Notes: generated from the sequence alone by a model not told the origin. A stretch of DNA of 64,000 nucleotides from Microvirga antarctica (GCF_017921815.1 NZ_JAGEMM010000001.1:620001-684000); one strand, 5' to 3'. Positions 17,736 through 29,091 are shown, counted from the first letter of the stretch. Translations and numbers: made by a program.

Positions 17736-18425
17736 TCGGCGACAAGCTGTCGGCGGCCTGCAACGAACCCTGCCGCCGAAGGGGGAATGCGACGGAGAGG
17801 TCGTTCTGCTGACAGAGATCAACACGGCCTGCACCCGCGCGAGGAAGCGCCTGCGTTGCACACCTCCCCCGCGGAAAAGCCCCTGCCCTAGCGTCCCAGG
17901 ATGTCCTTGATGGCCGCCGTCACCTCATCGATCGGGCGCATGCCGTCGACAGTCTTGAGCGAGCCCTTGCTGGCGTAATAGGCCGAGAGCGGCGCGGTCT
18001 GCGTGCGGAAGGCCTCGAGGCGGGCCTTGAAGACGTCCGGGTTATCGTCCTTGCGGACGGGCTCGCCCCGGGCCTCGGTCGGCGACAATCCGTCGGCGGC
18101 CTGCAACGAACGCCTGCCGCCGAATAAGGAATGCGACGGAGAGGTCGTTCTGCTGACAGAGATCAACACACCTTGCGTCCGCGCGAGGAAGCACGCCTGC
18201 GTTGCGCACCTCCCCCGCGGAAAAGACCCTGCCCTATCGCCCCAGAATATCCTTGATGGCTGCCGTCACCTCGTCGATCGGGCGCATGCCGTCGACGGTC
18301 TTGAGTGAGCCCTTGCTGGCGTAATAGGCCGAGAGCGGCGCGGTCTGCGTGCGGAAGGCCTCGAGGCGGGTCTTGAAGACGTCCGGGTTATCGTCCTTGC
18401 GGACGGGCTCGCCCCGGGCCTCGGT
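17736..18425. repeat. Tandem duplication of the adk 3' end plus its downstream spacer
   Basis: Two direct copies of about 345 bases: 17736-18080 and 18080-18425. Each has about 150 bases of spacer plus about 190 bases of adk 3' coding sequence. The join reads GCCTCGGTC then GGCGAC, and TCGGCG is present at both parental edges, so a short homology probably mediated the event. The coding parts differ at 9 of about 193 positions. Confidence 0.85.
17888..18080 (-). pseudogene. Truncated second copy of adk (3' end only)
   Basis: Encodes the last 60 or so residues of adenylate kinase ([17 protein letters not shown] to the DILGR stop) but lacks the P-loop and NMP-binding parts. An open frame continues in phase for 30 codons into the spacer, so a short fusion peptide is possible but no start site is evident. 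Eight of the nine base differences from the intact gene are synonymous; the one change is Ala for Thr. That pattern suggests the copy came from a diverged, once functional adk allele. Confidence 0.8.
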
Positions 18426-18815
18426 CTCGGCGGCGCGCCGGACGATGCGGTCGACCAGTTCCTGCTCGTTCACCTTGAATTCGATGACCGCATCGAGCTT
18501 CAGGCCCTTGGACGCCAGCGTCTTGTCGAAGGCGTCGGCTTGGGCAACCGTGCGGGGAAAGCCGTCGAGGATGAATCCGTTGCGGGCATCCGGCTCGCCA
18601 ATCCGCTCCGCGATGATGCCGATGACCACGTCGTCGGAGACGAGATCGCCCCGATCCATGATCTCCTTCGCCTTGACGCCGACCGGCGTCCCGGCTGCAA
18701 CCGCTGCGCGGAGCATATCGCCGGTCGAGAGCTGGGGGATCCCCAGTCGCTCGACAAGGCGTACAGCCTGGGTGCCTTTACCGGCCCCCGGCGGCCCGAG
18801 CAGAATCATTCTCAT
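18234..18815 (-). CDS. adk: Adenylate kinase
   Basis: A 193-residue adenylate kinase, which interconverts ATP + AMP and 2 ADP. The P-loop is [11 protein letters not shown] (6-16), the NMP-binding part has [11 protein letters not shown], and [10 protein letters not shown] is the family signature. The LID is the short form without zinc cysteines, with [14 protein letters not shown]. It lies 152 bases after secY, as is usual in the spc operon. Its 3' end and downstream spacer are duplicated just beyond the gene. Confidence 0.97.
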   Translation of the reverse strand: MRMILLGPPGAGKGTQAVRLVERLGIPQLSTGDMLRAAVAAGTPVGVKAKEIMDRGDLVSDDVVIGIIAERIGEPDARNGFILDGFPRTVAQADAFDKTLASKGLKLDAVIEFKVNEQELVDRIVRRAAETEARGEPVRKDDNPDVFKTRLEAFRTQTAPLSAYYASKGSLKTVDGMRPIDEVTAAIKDILGR

Positions 18816-18967
18816 CGACGTCCCCCTGACTTCGTCGAGCCTGCGGCCCAGCGGCCGCAGGTCGTCTCGTGGAGCCCGGGCTCAGCGCTCAATCAGCTGC
18901 CCCCGGCCCCAAATTGTTGTGCCGCCCGTCATGGCGCAGACCGGATCCCGGACCTGCCGCCTCATGG

Positions 18968-20305
18968 TCAGCGGCGCCGCGCGCCCTTGAGCTTGGCCTT
19001 CTTGACGAGGCCCTCGTACTGATGCGCCATGAGATGCCCGTGCACCTGGGCCACCGTGTCCATGGTCACGGACACGACGATCAGGAGCGACGTGCCGCCG
19101 AAGTAGAAGGGCAGCGCCGCGTAGGACACCAGGATCTCTGGAATCAGACAGATGATCACCAAGTATGCTGCACCGATCACGGTAATGCGAGTCAACACCT
19201 GATCGATATAGTCCGCCGTCCGCTCACCGGGCCGAATGCCCGGGATGAAGCCGCCCTGCTTCTTGAGGTTATCGGCGGTCTCGGTCGGGTTGAACACGAT
19301 GGCCGTGTAGAAGAACGCAAAAAACACGATCAGCGCTGCGTAAAGCAGCATGTAGAGCGGCCGCCCGTGACCCAGATAGGTCGTCATCATGGCAATCCAG
19401 CCCGTCCCGTCGGACGAGGCCTGGAAGCTGGCGATGGTGGCCGGCAGCAACAGGAGCGAGGACGCGAAGATCGGCGGGATGACGCCTGCGGTGTTCAGCT
19501 TGAGCGGCAGGAACGAGGTCTGCCCCTCATAGAGCTTGTTGCCGACCTGGCGCTTCGGATAATTGATCAGCAGCCGGCGCTGGGCCCGCTCCATGAACAC
19601 CACGAAGTAGATGATCGCCGCGATCATCACGATCACGCCGATGATCAGACCGGTCGAGATCGCGCCCTGGCGGCCGAGTTCGAGCGTGCCGGCGATGGCG
19701 GTCGGCAGGTTCGCCACGATGCCCGCGAAGATGATGAGCGAGGTGCCGTTGCCGATGCCCCGCGACGTGATCTGCTCGCCCAGCCACATCAGGAACAGGG
19801 TGCCGCCGGTCAGCGTGATCACCGAGGAAATCAGGAAGAAAGGCCCGGGCGACAGGACGATGGTGCCCGAACTCTGGAGGCCGACCGCAATGCCCCAGGA
19901 CTGGAAGACGGCCAGCACAACGGTAAGGTAGCGGGTGTATTGGTTGAGGATCTTGCGGCCGGATTCACCCTCCTTCTTGAGGGCCTCCAGCGACGGCAGG
20001 ACGGAGGTCAGCAGCTGGACGATGATCGAGGCCGAGATATACGGCATGATGTTGAGGGCGAAAATCGCCATGCGCTCGACCGCGCCGCCGGAAAACATGT
20101 TGAAGAGGCCGAGCACGCCGCCGCTTGCGCCCTGAAAGCTCTGGCGAAGGGCCTCGGGATCGATGCCGGGAAGCGGGATATAAGTGCCGAGACGGTAGAC
20201 GATGAGCGCACCGAGGGTGAACCAGATCCGCTTCTTCAGCTCCTCCGCTTTGGCGATCGAACCGAAGTTGATGTTGGCGGCAAGTTGTTCGGCTGCTGAA
20301 GCCAT
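18968..20305 (-). CDS. secY: Protein translocase subunit SecY
   Basis: A 445-residue, ten-segment channel subunit of the Sec translocase in the inner membrane. Visible marks are the start of TM1 (RIWFTLGALIVYRLGTYIPLPGID), the plug region with FNMFSGGAVERMAIFALNIMPY, and the C-terminal cytosolic loop GFIPGIRPGERTADYIDQVLTRIT. Partner SecE is encoded at 47300-47500. It lies 105 bases after rplO in the spc operon. Confidence 0.98.
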   Translation of the reverse strand: MASAAEQLAANINFGSIAKAEELKKRIWFTLGALIVYRLGTYIPLPGIDPEALRQSFQGASGGVLGLFNMFSGGAVERMAIFALNIMPYISASIIVQLLTSVLPSLEALKKEGESGRKILNQYTRYLTVVLAVFQSWGIAVGLQSSGTIVLSPGPFFLISSVITLTGGTLFLMWLGEQITSRGIGNGTSLIIFAGIVANLPTAIAGTLELGRQGAISTGLIIGVIVMIAAIIYFVVFMERAQRRLLINYPKRQVGNKLYEGQTSFLPLKLNTAGVIPPIFASSLLLLPATIASFQASSDGTGWIAMMTTYLGHGRPLYMLLYAALIVFFAFFYTAIVFNPTETADNLKKQGGFIPGIRPGERTADYIDQVLTRITVIGAAYLVIICLIPEILVSYAALPFYFGGTSLLIVVSVTMDTVAQVHGHLMAHQYEGLVKKAKLKGARRR

Positions 20306-20410
20306 GGTGTCGTCCCCGAAGTTCTGGATACGTGATGACCATCACGAAAACGGCGGCCGCGCAATCAGACGCGGGCCGCCGCTTGGATCTTGATCAATGT
20401 GGGAGCAGGC

Positions 20411-20884
20411 TCACGCCTCTGCAACGGTGCCCAAAAGGGAAACCGAGCCACCCGCCTTCTCGATCGCTTCGACGGCCGATTTGGACGCTCCGAAGACCTC
20501 GAACGCGAGCTTGGTCGTCAAAGCACCGACACCGAGGATCTTCACGCCGTCGCGCGGCTTGGACACCACGCCGGCCGCCACCAGGGTCTCGACGGTGACG
20601 GTTGCGCCCTTGTCGAGCTTACCGGCTTCGATCGCCTGCTGGATGCGCCCGACATTGACCTCGTTGAGATCACGGGTGTTGATGTTGTTGAAGCCGCGCT
20701 TGGGCAGGCGACGATGCAACGGCATCTGGCCGCCCTCGAAGCCCTTGATGGCGACGCCGGAGCGCGAGGTCTGACCCTTGACGCCGCGGCCGCCGGTCTT
20801 GCCCTTGCCCGAACCGATGCCACGTCCGACCCGCATGCGGTTCTTGGTGGCGCCTTCGTTGTCACGAATTTCATTGAGTTTCAT
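20411..20884 (-). CDS. rplO: 50S ribosomal protein L15
   Basis: A 157-residue L15, a late-assembly protein of the large subunit. The start [38 protein letters not shown] is the classic glycine-rich L15 head; a reading frame continuing 15 codons upstream is ignored. [19 protein letters not shown] follows. Ten bases separate it from rpmD. Confidence 0.97.
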   Translation of the reverse strand: MKLNEIRDNEGATKNRMRVGRGIGSGKGKTGGRGVKGQTSRSGVAIKGFEGGQMPLHRRLPKRGFNNINTRDLNEVNVGRIQQAIEAGKLDKGATVTVETLVAAGVVSKPRDGVKILGVGALTTKLAFEVFGASKSAVEAIEKAGGSVSLLGTVAEA

Positions 20885-20894
20885 GACAATCTCC

Positions 20895-21119
20895 TCACTG
20901 CGCCGCGTTCTTGTCGTCGGAGACGACACGAACGAGATGCTTGACCTTGGCGATCATGCCACGCACCGAAGGGGTGTCGGCAAGCGTCGAGGTCCGGTGG
21001 AGCTTGTTGAGCTTGAGGCCGACCAGCGTCTCGCGCTGGGAACCCTCGCGGCGGATCGGAGACCCGATCTGCTCAACGGTGAGTGTGGTTGCTGCTGCTG
21101 TGGCAGGCTTCTTCGCCAT
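20895..21119 (-). CDS. rpmD: 50S ribosomal protein L30
   Basis: A 74-residue L30. After a short Ala/Thr-rich head comes the L30 core: [26 protein letters not shown], then [19 protein letters not shown]. The length is slightly above the 60-residue E. coli form because of the N-terminal extension. It lies between rpsE (12 bases) and rplO (10 bases). Confidence 0.95.
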   Translation of the reverse strand: MAKKPATAAATTLTVEQIGSPIRREGSQRETLVGLKLNKLHRTSTLADTPSVRGMIAKVKHLVRVVSDDKNAAQ

Positions 21120-21131
21120 GATGAGCCTCCC

Positions 21132-21698
21132 TTACGCTTCTGAGCCGACGACGTCGGAATCGGATGCATCGCGGCGGCGACCCTGGAGCGTCGAGACCTT
21201 GAGGCCACGGCGCGCCGCGACCGAACGCGGGCTGTCCTCGTTCTTGAGCGCGTCGAAGGTGGCGCGAACCAGGTTGTAGGGGTTCGACGAGCCGAGCGAC
21301 TTGGCGACGACGTCCTGCATGCCGAGCGTCTCGAAGACGGCGCGCATCGGGCCGCCGGCGATGATGCCGGTACCCTGAGGAGCCGACCGCAGGATGACCT
21401 TGCCGGCGCCGTGGCGGCCTTGCACGTCATGATGCAGGGTGCGGCCCTCACGGAGCGCAACGCGGATCAGGCCGCGCTTTGCGGCTTCCGTTGCCTTGCG
21501 GATCGCTTCAGGCACTTCGCGGGCCTTGCCGTGGCCGAAGCCGACGCGGCCCTTCTGGTCGCCGACGACGACCAATGCGGCGAAGCCGAAGCGGCGTCCG
21601 CCCTTCACGACCTTCGCCACGCGGTTGATGTGCACCAACCGGTCGACGAATTCGCTGTCGCGATCGTCGCGATCGCGTTCTCTTGGTTCTCTAGCCAT
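21132..21698 (-). CDS. rpsE: 30S ribosomal protein S5
   Basis: A 188-residue S5, needed for decoding accuracy. The double-stranded RNA-binding-like N domain has [27 protein letters not shown], followed by [15 protein letters not shown] and the C domain with [19 protein letters not shown]. Start [12 protein letters not shown] at 21698; a charged tail before the core is normal. It lies 166 bases after rplR, a wide gap for this operon in which I see no gene. Confidence 0.97.
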   Translation of the reverse strand: MAREPRERDRDDRDSEFVDRLVHINRVAKVVKGGRRFGFAALVVVGDQKGRVGFGHGKAREVPEAIRKATEAAKRGLIRVALREGRTLHHDVQGRHGAGKVILRSAPQGTGIIAGGPMRAVFETLGMQDVVAKSLGSSNPYNLVRATFDALKNEDSPRSVAARRGLKVSTLQGRRRDASDSDVVGSEA

Positions 21699-21864
21699 AA
21701 GACCTCTCACTTGCGCAGGCGGCGGGCCTGCTCGCTAAGGGTGATTGTAAAAATCGATCCGCCGTGTCGTGCGCGTCCGGATTGCTCACAACCCGTCCAA
21801 TGCAAACGCCTCAACCCCGATGCAACGCCCCACGAATGGAACGCCGCGCCCGGGATCGAACGCT

Positions 21865-22227
21865 TTAGAAATCCAGACCGCCTTCGCGGGCTGCGTCGGC
21901 CAGCGCCTTGACGCGACCGTGGAAGAGGTAGCCCGACCGGTCGAAGATGACCTTGGTCACGCCAGCCTTCGTCGCGCGCTCGGCCACCAGCTTGCCGATT
22001 TCCTTGGCCGCCTCGACGGTGGCGCCGGTCTTCAGCGAGCTGCGCAAGTCCTTCTCGACGCTCGAAGCGGACGCCAGGGTCACGCCGCGAACGTCGTCAA
22101 TGATCTGCGCATAGATCTGCTTGGAAGAACGGAAGACCGACAGGCGCGGGCGACCGTTAGCAGCTTTCTTGATCGCCCGGCGCACACGAGCCTTGCGGCG
22201 ATCTTCAGCGCCTTGTTTCTCAGCCAT
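21865..22227 (-). CDS. rplR: 50S ribosomal protein L18
   Basis: A 120-residue L18, which binds 5S rRNA with L5 and forms the central protuberance. Visible family segments are [24 protein letters not shown]-like (residues 14-30), [10 protein letters not shown], and the C terminus [25 protein letters not shown]. It is 12 bases after rplF. Confidence 0.97.
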   Translation of the reverse strand: MAEKQGAEDRRKARVRRAIKKAANGRPRLSVFRSSKQIYAQIIDDVRGVTLASASSVEKDLRSSLKTGATVEAAKEIGKLVAERATKAGVTKVIFDRSGYLFHGRVKALADAAREGGLDF

Positions 22228-22239
22228 GATGCGTCGTCC

Positions 22240-22773
22240 TTACTTCTTCTTGCCTTCCTTGCGGAAGATGAATTCGCCAGCATACTTGACGCCCTTGCCC
22301 TTATAGGGTTCGGGGCCGCGATAATCGCGGATCTCAGCAGCTGCCTGACCCACTTTCTGCTTGTCGGTGCCCGTCACGATCACTTCGGTTGGCTTGGGCG
22401 TGACGATAGTCACACCAGCCGGGATCTCGTAATCGATATCGTGGCTGTAGCCGAGCGACAGCTTGAGAATCTTGCCGGCAACGGCGGCCTTGTAGCCGAC
22501 GCCGTTGATCTCCAGGCGCTTCTCGAAGCCCTTGGAGACGCCTTCCGCAAGGTTGGCAAGCTGCGCGCGGGACATGCCCCACTTGGCGCGCGCGGTCTTG
22601 GAATCGTCGCGCGGGTTGACCGCGACGGCGCCATTCTCAAGCGCGACCGTAACTTCATCCGGCACCAGGAACGACAGCTCGCCCTTTGTGCCCTTCATCT
22701 TGACGTTCTGACCCTCGACGGTCGCCGTCACACCTGACGGAACCGGGACGGGCTTTTTGCCTACTCGAGACAT
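22240..22773 (-). CDS. rplF: 50S ribosomal protein L6
   Basis: A 177-residue L6 with its two similar alpha/beta domains; start [15 protein letters not shown]. The C-terminal signature [24 protein letters not shown] is invariant in L6. L6 sits near the sarcin-ricin loop and the factor-binding centre. It follows rpsH by 75 bases. Confidence 0.98.
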   Translation of the reverse strand: MSRVGKKPVPVPSGVTATVEGQNVKMKGTKGELSFLVPDEVTVALENGAVAVNPRDDSKTARAKWGMSRAQLANLAEGVSKGFEKRLEINGVGYKAAVAGKILKLSLGYSHDIDYEIPAGVTIVTPKPTEVIVTGTDKQKVGQAAAEIRDYRGPEPYKGKGVKYAGEFIFRKEGKKK

Positions 22774-22848
22774 TTTCGAATCTCCGTGGTTCTGTGCCGA
22801 TGCTTCAATCGTCCAAAAACGTGCCTGCTGGAAAACCAGACGGGCGTC

Positions 22849-23244
22849 TTAGAAGACCTGGCAGAGCACTTCGCCGCCCACGTTCTTCTCGCGAGCCTCA
22901 TGATCGGCCATGACACCCTGCGGCGTCGACAGGATGGTAATGCCCAGACCGTCAGCCACGCGGGGCATGGCGTCGACGGAGGCGTAAACACGCCGGCCGG
23001 GCTTGGACACGCGCTGGATCGAACGGATCACAGGCTGGCCGTCGTAGTACTTCAGCTCGATCGAAAACTCGGTGCGGCCATTGCCGAACTCGGTCTGCGA
23101 GTAATCGCGGATATATCCCTCGGTCTTGAGAACCTCGAGGACACGGGCGCGAAGCTTCGAGCCGGGGGTGGAAACAGTCCCGCGACGACGCATCTGCGCG
23201 TTACGGATACGGGTGAGCATATCGCCCAACGGATCGTTGATCAT
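22849..23244 (-). CDS. rpsH: 30S ribosomal protein S8
   Basis: A 131-residue S8, a primary 16S rRNA binding protein. It starts [17 protein letters not shown] and ends with the S8 signature [21 protein letters not shown] and GGEVLCQVF. In E. coli S8 represses the spc operon by binding near the L5 start; whether a similar site exists here was not resolved. It follows rpsN by 12 bases. Confidence 0.98.
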   Translation of the reverse strand: MINDPLGDMLTRIRNAQMRRRGTVSTPGSKLRARVLEVLKTEGYIRDYSQTEFGNGRTEFSIELKYYDGQPVIRSIQRVSKPGRRVYASVDAMPRVADGLGITILSTPQGVMADHEAREKNVGGEVLCQVF

Positions 23245-23256
23245 TGGTGCTCTCCC

Positions 23257-23562
23257 TTACCAGCTTGACTTCACAAGACCTGGAATCAGGCCCTTGGAAC
23301 CGAGCTCGCGAAGAGCGATGCGGGACATGCCGAGCTTGCGGTAGAACGCGCGCGGCCGGCCGGTCACTTCGCAACGGTTGCGAATGCGGCTCGGGCTGGA
23401 ATTGCGCGGCAATTCCGCTAGCTTGAGGCGCGCGTCGAAGCGCTCCTCCATGGAGCTCGCCTCGTCGTTCGCGATCGCCAGAAGGCGCTCGCGGCGACCT
23501 GCGAATTTCTTCACGAGCACGCGACGGTGCTTGTTCTTCTCGATAGCGCTTTTTTTAGCCAT
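23257..23562 (-). CDS. rpsN: 30S ribosomal protein S14
   Basis: A 101-residue S14 of the long, zinc-free type: it starts [14 protein letters not shown] and has the [34 protein letters not shown] segment with a single cysteine rather than the four zinc ligands of short S14. It sits in the small-subunit head. It follows rplE by 39 bases. Confidence 0.97.
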   Translation of the reverse strand: MAKKSAIEKNKHRRVLVKKFAGRRERLLAIANDEASSMEERFDARLKLAELPRNSSPSRIRNRCEVTGRPRAFYRKLGMSRIALRELGSKGLIPGLVKSSW

Positions 23563-23601
23563 TTGTATTTCTCCAGTGTCCGCGTCTGAGAACGGATGTT
23601 C

Positions 23602-24168
23602 TCACTGCCGGAACGGGAAGTTGAAGTGGCGCAGGAGTGCGCGGGCCTCGTCGTCGGTCTTGGCCGAGGTCGCGATGACCACGTCCATACCCCAGACTTG
23701 CTCAGCCTTGTCGTAATTGATCTCAGGGAACACCAGGTGCTCCTTGATGCCGAGCGCGTAGTTGCCGCGGCCGTCGAACGACTTCGGGTTCAGGCCCCTG
23801 AAATCGCGGACGCGGGGAAGCGCGATCGTCACGAGACGATCCATGAACTCGAACATGCGAGTCTTGCGGAGCGTCACCTTGGCGCCGATCGGCATGTTCT
23901 CGCGGACCTTGAACTGCGAGATCGCCTTACGGGCCTTAGTGATCACCGGCTTCTGGCCGGCGATCAGCGCGAGATCCGCAGCGGCCACGGTGGCCTTCTT
24001 CGAATCCGCGGTCGACTCGCCCACGCCCATGTTGAGAACGATCTTGGTGATCGTCGGCACTTCCATGGGGTTCTTGTAGCCGAATTCTTCGATCAGCGCC
24101 GGGCGCACTACATCTTCGTAGTGCTGCTTCATGCGCGGTGTGTAACCGTCCACCTGGGCCTTAGCCAT
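23602..24168 (-). CDS. rplE: 50S ribosomal protein L5
   Basis: A 188-residue L5, which binds 5S rRNA and contacts the P-site tRNA. It contains [15 protein letters not shown], the [25 protein letters not shown] segment and [20 protein letters not shown]. Its ATG overlaps the end of rplX by 8 bases, so the two are coupled. Confidence 0.98.
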   Translation of the reverse strand: MAKAQVDGYTPRMKQHYEDVVRPALIEEFGYKNPMEVPTITKIVLNMGVGESTADSKKATVAAADLALIAGQKPVITKARKAISQFKVRENMPIGAKVTLRKTRMFEFMDRLVTIALPRVRDFRGLNPKSFDGRGNYALGIKEHLVFPEINYDKAEQVWGMDVVIATSAKTDDEARALLRHFNFPFRQ

Positions 24169-24478
24169 CGATCAGGTCTCCCGAACGCTTGGCGAAACGA
24201 ACCTTGCGGCCGTCCTCCAGAACTTTGAAACCAACCCGGGTCGGCTTGCCGTCCTTCGGGTCCGCACATGCCAGGTTCGACAGGTGCAGGGGCGCCTCTT
24301 TCGAGATGATGCCGCTCTCCTGCGCGCCCGTCTGGCGCTGGTGGCGCTTGACGAGGTTGATGCCGCGGACGAGCGCACGCTCTTCCTTGGGCATCACCTG
24401 GACGACTTCACCGGTCTTACCCTTGTCGCGACCAGCGAGAATGACGACCTTATCGCCCTTCTTGATCTTCGCGGCCAT
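24161..24478 (-). CDS. rplX: 50S ribosomal protein L24
   Basis: A 105-residue L24, an early assembly initiator near the tunnel exit. The KOW motif is plain at the start ([22 protein letters not shown]), then [13 protein letters not shown]. Its start overlaps the rplN stop by one base (TAATG). Confidence 0.98.
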   Translation of the reverse strand: MAAKIKKGDKVVILAGRDKGKTGEVVQVMPKEERALVRGINLVKRHQRQTGAQESGIISKEAPLHLSNLACADPKDGKPTRVGFKVLEDGRKVRFAKRSGDLIDG

Positions 24479-24846
24479 TAGAGCACCTCCGGCGCAAGCG
24501 AGATGATTTTCATGTGGTTCTTGGCGCGCAGTTCACGGGGAACGGGGCCGAAGATACGCGTGCCGACCGGCTCCTTCTGATTGTTGATCAGAACGGCGGC
24601 GTTCCGGTCGAACCGAATCACCGAACCGTCGGCGCGACGGATATCCTTGGCGGTGCGAACGACGACCGCCTTCATGACGTCGCCCTTCTTCACGCGACCG
24701 CGCGGGATGGCTTCTTTAACGGAGACGACGATAATATCGCCGACAGAAGCGTATTTACGCTTCGAACCGCCGAGAACCTTGATGCACATCACGCGACGCG
24801 CGCCGGAATTGTCGGCGACGTCCAGATTCGTCTGCATCTGGATCAT
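24478..24846 (-). CDS. rplN: 50S ribosomal protein L14
   Basis: A 122-residue L14, at the 30S interface near bridge B8. Start [27 protein letters not shown] is the universal L14 head; the frame open for 16 codons upstream is ignored. [15 protein letters not shown] and the C terminus [14 protein letters not shown] agree. It follows rpsQ by 162 bases, a wider gap than its neighbours have, with no gene in it. Confidence 0.98.
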   Translation of the reverse strand: MIQMQTNLDVADNSGARRVMCIKVLGGSKRKYASVGDIIVVSVKEAIPRGRVKKGDVMKAVVVRTAKDIRRADGSVIRFDRNAAVLINNQKEPVGTRIFGPVPRELRAKNHMKIISLAPEVL

Positions 24847-25008
24847 GGCTTTGATCCTTTCCTTTGTTTCAGACAGGTTTCCGGGCCAAGGCACGATTGC
24901 CTTCCCGGACTACGCCTGATGGGGATCTGCAGTCCCCTGCCCTTCTTGTCGAGAAAGGCGGCCGTATACACGAGCCGCCCCCGTTAGACAAGTCCCAGCC
25001 CAAAAGCC

Positions 25009-25248
25009 TTACGCTTTGGCCTGTTCCAAGAGCACCCAGGTCTTGAGCTTGGAGAGCGGCTTCGATTCCTCGATGGAAACCTGGTCGCCCACCTTCGCAA
25101 CGTTATTCTCATCGTGAGCGTGGTAGTTCTTCGTCCGACGCACGGTCTTCTTCATGACCGGATGCGTGAAACGACGTTCCACCTTCACGACGACCGTCTT
25201 GTCCTGCTTGTCGCTGACAACGACGCCCTGCAAAACGCGCTTTGGCAT
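25009..25248 (-). CDS. rpsQ: 30S ribosomal protein S17
   Basis: A 79-residue S17, an OB-fold primary 16S rRNA binder. [40 protein letters not shown] is the S17 core, then [14 protein letters not shown]. Eleven bases after rpmC. Confidence 0.97.
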   Translation of the reverse strand: MPKRVLQGVVVSDKQDKTVVVKVERRFTHPVMKKTVRRTKNYHAHDENNVAKVGDQVSIEESKPLSKLKTWVLLEQAKA

Positions 25249-25259
25249 CTTGTTCCCCT

Positions 25260-25472
25260 TTAAGCCTTCGCCGCAGCGGTTTTTTGGCGCTGCTGCGTCT
25301 TGACGCGTGCGATGTCCCTGCGGACTTCGGTGACTCGCCCGGTGTTTTCGAGCTGGCCGGTCGCGCGCTGGAAGCGGAGGTTGAACTGCTCCTTCTTCAG
25401 GTTCAGCAGCTCGTCACTCAGCTGGTCCGTCGACATCGCCTTGATGTCGGAGGTTCTCTGTTTTGTCTTCAT
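25260..25472 (-). CDS. rpmC: 50S ribosomal protein L29
   Basis: A 70-residue L29, near the tunnel exit where signal recognition particle docks. From [22 protein letters not shown] it shows the two-helix core with [35 protein letters not shown] frame extending 29 codons upstream would run into rplP and is not used. Ten bases after rplP. Confidence 0.96.
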   Translation of the reverse strand: MKTKQRTSDIKAMSTDQLSDELLNLKKEQFNLRFQRATGQLENTGRVTEVRRDIARVKTQQRQKTAAAKA

Positions 25473-25482
25473 GATTCCCTCC

Positions 25483-25896
25483 TCACTCTGCAATGCGTTG
25501 GATGAAGCGCACCTTGATCGGGAGCTTGGCCGCACCCAGACGCAGCGCCTCACGGGCAACGTCCTCAGGCACGCCGTCGATCTCGAACATGATACGGCCG
25601 GGCTTGACGCGAGCGGCCCAGAATTCGGGAGCGCCCTTGCCTTTACCCATTCGGACTTCAGTCGGCTTCGACGAAACCGGCACGTCCGGGAAGATGCGGA
25701 TCCACACGCGGCCCGCGCGCTTCATGGCGCGGGTGATCGCGCGGCGAGCCGCTTCGATCTGACGAGCGTTGACACGCTCGGGTTCCATCGCTTTCAGCCC
25801 GAACTGGCCAAAATTGAGGTCCGTCCCACCTTTCGCGGTACCGGAAATCCGGCCCTTGAACTGCTTACGGAACTTGGTTTTCTTCGGTTGCAGCAT
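25483..25896 (-). CDS. rplP: 50S ribosomal protein L16
   Basis: A 137-residue L16, which helps place A-site tRNA. Start [24 protein letters not shown], then [31 protein letters not shown], the L16 signature. It follows rpsC by 28 bases. Confidence 0.98.
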   Translation of the reverse strand: MLQPKKTKFRKQFKGRISGTAKGGTDLNFGQFGLKAMEPERVNARQIEAARRAITRAMKRAGRVWIRIFPDVPVSSKPTEVRMGKGKGAPEFWAARVKPGRIMFEIDGVPEDVAREALRLGAAKLPIKVRFIQRIAE

Positions 25897-25924
25897 GGCA
25901 AACCTCTCCTGACCCCTCTAGGGC

Positions 25925-26629
25925 TTACGCCGCCTGCTCGCGGCGACCACCCGAGCGGCCTCCCTCTTCATTCATGCGCCTGTCCTGCGCCATCGGGTCG
26001 TGCTCAAGGATTTCGCCCTTGAAGATCCAAACCTTGATGCCGCAGGTGCCATAGGTCGTGAAAGCCGTCGCCGTGCCGTAATCGACATCCGCCCGCAGGG
26101 TATGCAGCGGAACGCGACCTTCGCGATACCATTCCTGACGGGCGATTTCGGCACCGCCGAGACGACCCGCGCAATTGATCCGGATGCCCTCTGCTCCAAG
26201 ACGCATCGCCGACTGAACGGCGCGCTTCATGGCGCGGCGGAACGCAACGCGGCGCTCGAGCTGCTGGGCAATCGAATCGGCCACCAGGGTTGCATCGACT
26301 TCCGGCTTGCGGACTTCGACGATGTTGATGGCCACATCGGCATTCGTCATTTTGTTGACGAGCTTGCGCAGCTTCTCGATGTCGGCGCCCTTCTTGCCGA
26401 TCACCACGCCCGGACGACCCGAGTGAATGGTGACGCGGCACTTCCGGTGCGGACGCTCGATGACAATCTTCGAAACGGCGGCCTGCTTCAGCTGCTTCAT
26501 CAGCGCTTCGCGGATCGCCATGTCCTCATGCAGCAACTTGGCATATTCGCCCTTGCCGGCGAACCAGCGCGAGTCCCAGGTCCGGTTGATGCCGAGCCGA
26601 AGACCGATCGGGTTAACTTTCTGACCCAT
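25925..26629 (-). CDS. rpsC: 30S ribosomal protein S3
   Basis: A 234-residue S3 of the mRNA entry site. [24 protein letters not shown] opens the protein, a KH domain follows with the [16 protein letters not shown] loop, and the C domain has [20 protein letters not shown]. The tail is Gly/Arg-rich. It follows rplV by 11 bases. Confidence 0.98.
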   Translation of the reverse strand: MGQKVNPIGLRLGINRTWDSRWFAGKGEYAKLLHEDMAIREALMKQLKQAAVSKIVIERPHRKCRVTIHSGRPGVVIGKKGADIEKLRKLVNKMTNADVAINIVEVRKPEVDATLVADSIAQQLERRVAFRRAMKRAVQSAMRLGAEGIRINCAGRLGGAEIARQEWYREGRVPLHTLRADVDYGTATAFTTYGTCGIKVWIFKGEILEHDPMAQDRRMNEEGGRSGGRREQAA

Positions 26630-26640
26630 CTGGTTCTCCT

Positions 26641-27027
26641 TTACGCCTGCTGTTGCGCGGCGACTTCACGAACCACGATCGTCAGGTTCGCGAATGGCTT
26701 CAAGATACGGGCGCCCCGGCCGCGGGCCCGAGCATGAAAGCGCTTCATGACGAGCGCCTTGCCGACGAAAGCCTGGCTGACGACGAGATCGTCCACATCG
26801 AGGTTGTGGTTGTTCTCGGCATTGGCGATGGCGCTCTCGAGGCACTTCTTGACTTCACGCGCGATACGCTTGCGCGAAAACTCGAGATCGGCCAGCGCCG
26901 TGCCAACCTTCTTGCCGCGGATGAGCTGGGCAACGAGGTTGAGCTTCTGCGGGCTGACACGCAGCATGCGAGCGACGGCTTTCGCCTCCGAGTCGCTGAG
27001 CGCGCGGGGAGTAGAGGTCTTACCCAT
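26641..27027 (-). CDS. rplV: 50S ribosomal protein L22
   Basis: A 128-residue L22, whose beta hairpin reaches into the peptide tunnel. It contains [39 protein letters not shown], and the hairpin/C-terminal [19 protein letters not shown]. Its ATG overlaps the rpsS stop by one base. Confidence 0.98.
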   Translation of the reverse strand: MGKTSTPRALSDSEAKAVARMLRVSPQKLNLVAQLIRGKKVGTALADLEFSRKRIAREVKKCLESAIANAENNHNLDVDDLVVSQAFVGKALVMKRFHARARGRGARILKPFANLTIVVREVAAQQQA

Positions 27028-27305
27028 TACTTCCTCCTCGCCTTCTTGTCCGCGGCATGGCCATGGAAGGTCCGGGTCGGCGAGAATTCGCCGAACTTGT
27101 GACCGACCATTTCCTCGCTCACGTAAACGGGAATGTGCTTCTGACCGTTGTAGACCCCAAAGGTGAGGCCCACAAACTGCGGAAGGATCGTGGAGCGACG
27201 GCTCCAGATCTTGATGACCTCGCTGCGGCCCGCACCACGGGCAGCCTCGGCCTTCTTGAGGAGGTAGCCGTCAACAAACGGGCCCTTCCAAAGCGAACGT
27301 GCCAT
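27027..27305 (-). CDS. rpsS: 30S ribosomal protein S19
   Basis: A 92-residue S19 of the small-subunit head. It starts [16 protein letters not shown] and has the [24 protein letters not shown] and [15 protein letters not shown] signatures. It follows rplB by 15 bases. Confidence 0.98.
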   Translation of the reverse strand: MARSLWKGPFVDGYLLKKAEAARGAGRSEVIKIWSRRSTILPQFVGLTFGVYNGQKHIPVYVSEEMVGHKFGEFSPTRTFHGHAADKKARRK

Positions 27306-27320
27306 GACGTGCCTCTGTCC

Positions 27321-28157
<837 letters not shown>

Positions 28158-28177
28158 GGGATCACTCTCTCAACCGC

Positions 28178-28474
28178 TCAGAGGCCCGTCGTGACGTCGA
28201 TGGTTTGGCCCTCTTCGAGGGTCACAACCGCCTTCTTCACATCCGACCGCCGACCGCGCATCCCGCGGAACATCTTCACTTTGCCCTTGGTGACGAGCGT
28301 ATTGACGCTCTTCACCTTGACGTCGAACAATTTCTCGACCGCTTCTTTAATCTGCGGCTTCGTGGCCGTCGGGCTCACCTTGAACACAACCTTGTTCTGA
28401 TCGGACAAGGTCGTGGCCTTCTCGGTGATGACCGGGCTCACGATCACATCGTAGTGGCGCGGGTCCAGGCTCAT
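28178..28474 (-). CDS. rplW: 50S ribosomal protein L23
   Basis: A 98-residue L23, the docking site for trigger factor and SRP at the tunnel exit. It has [15 protein letters not shown], the [23 protein letters not shown] strand-helix core and [18 protein letters not shown]. Its ATG overlaps the rplD stop by 4 bases (ATGA). Confidence 0.97.
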   Translation of the reverse strand: MSLDPRHYDVIVSPVITEKATTLSDQNKVVFKVSPTATKPQIKEAVEKLFDVKVKSVNTLVTKGKVKMFRGMRGRRSDVKKAVVTLEEGQTIDVTTGL

Positions 28475-29091
28475 TTGAAGCGCGCCTCCAGCGCATCGAC
28501 AGCCGCCTTCGTGAGAACGAGTTTCTCGCGGCGGAGGATGTCATAGACGTTGATGCCCTGCACCGGCAGGACGTCGATGTTCGGGATGTTGCGAGCAGCC
28601 CGCTGGAAGTTCGCCTCGATCTCGACACCGCCGATGATCAATGCACTTCCCAATCCCATCTTGCCGAAGCGCTCGATGAGCCCCTTGGTCTTCGGGTCCT
28701 TCAGCTGCACATCATCGACGATGATGAGCGACGCATCCTTGACCTTGGACGATAGCGCATGGCGCAACGCCAGAGCGCGGACCTTCTTGGGCAGATCATG
28801 CGCATGGGAGCGAACGACCGGACCGAAGGCGCGACCGCCACCCCGGAACTGGGGAGCGCTTGCGGCGCCGTGGCGGGCGTTGCCGGTGCCCTTCTGCTTG
28901 TAGAGCTTCTTGGTCGTGCGGTTGATGTCCGAACGGCCCTTGGTGGCATGCGTGCCGGCCTGGCGCTTGGCGAGCTGCCAGCGAACGCAGCGGGCCAGCA
29001 GGTCCGAGCGCGGATCGAGACCGAAAATGGCCTCGTTCAGGTCAACCGAACCGGCGCTGCCGCCTTCGAGCGTGGTGATATCAAGCTTCAT
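28471..29091 (-). CDS. rplD: 50S ribosomal protein L4
   Basis: A 206-residue L4; its long loop lines the tunnel constriction. The loop is visible as [27 protein letters not shown]. The ATG at 29091 overlaps the rplC stop (TGATG), so a GTG one codon earlier is not needed. In E. coli L4 represses the S10 operon; I saw no matching leader structure before rpsJ. Confidence 0.97.
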   Translation of the reverse strand: MKLDITTLEGGSAGSVDLNEAIFGLDPRSDLLARCVRWQLAKRQAGTHATKGRSDINRTTKKLYKQKGTGNARHGAASAPQFRGGGRAFGPVVRSHAHDLPKKVRALALRHALSSKVKDASLIIVDDVQLKDPKTKGLIERFGKMGLGSALIIGGVEIEANFQRAARNIPNIDVLPVQGINVYDILRREKLVLTKAAVDALEARFK

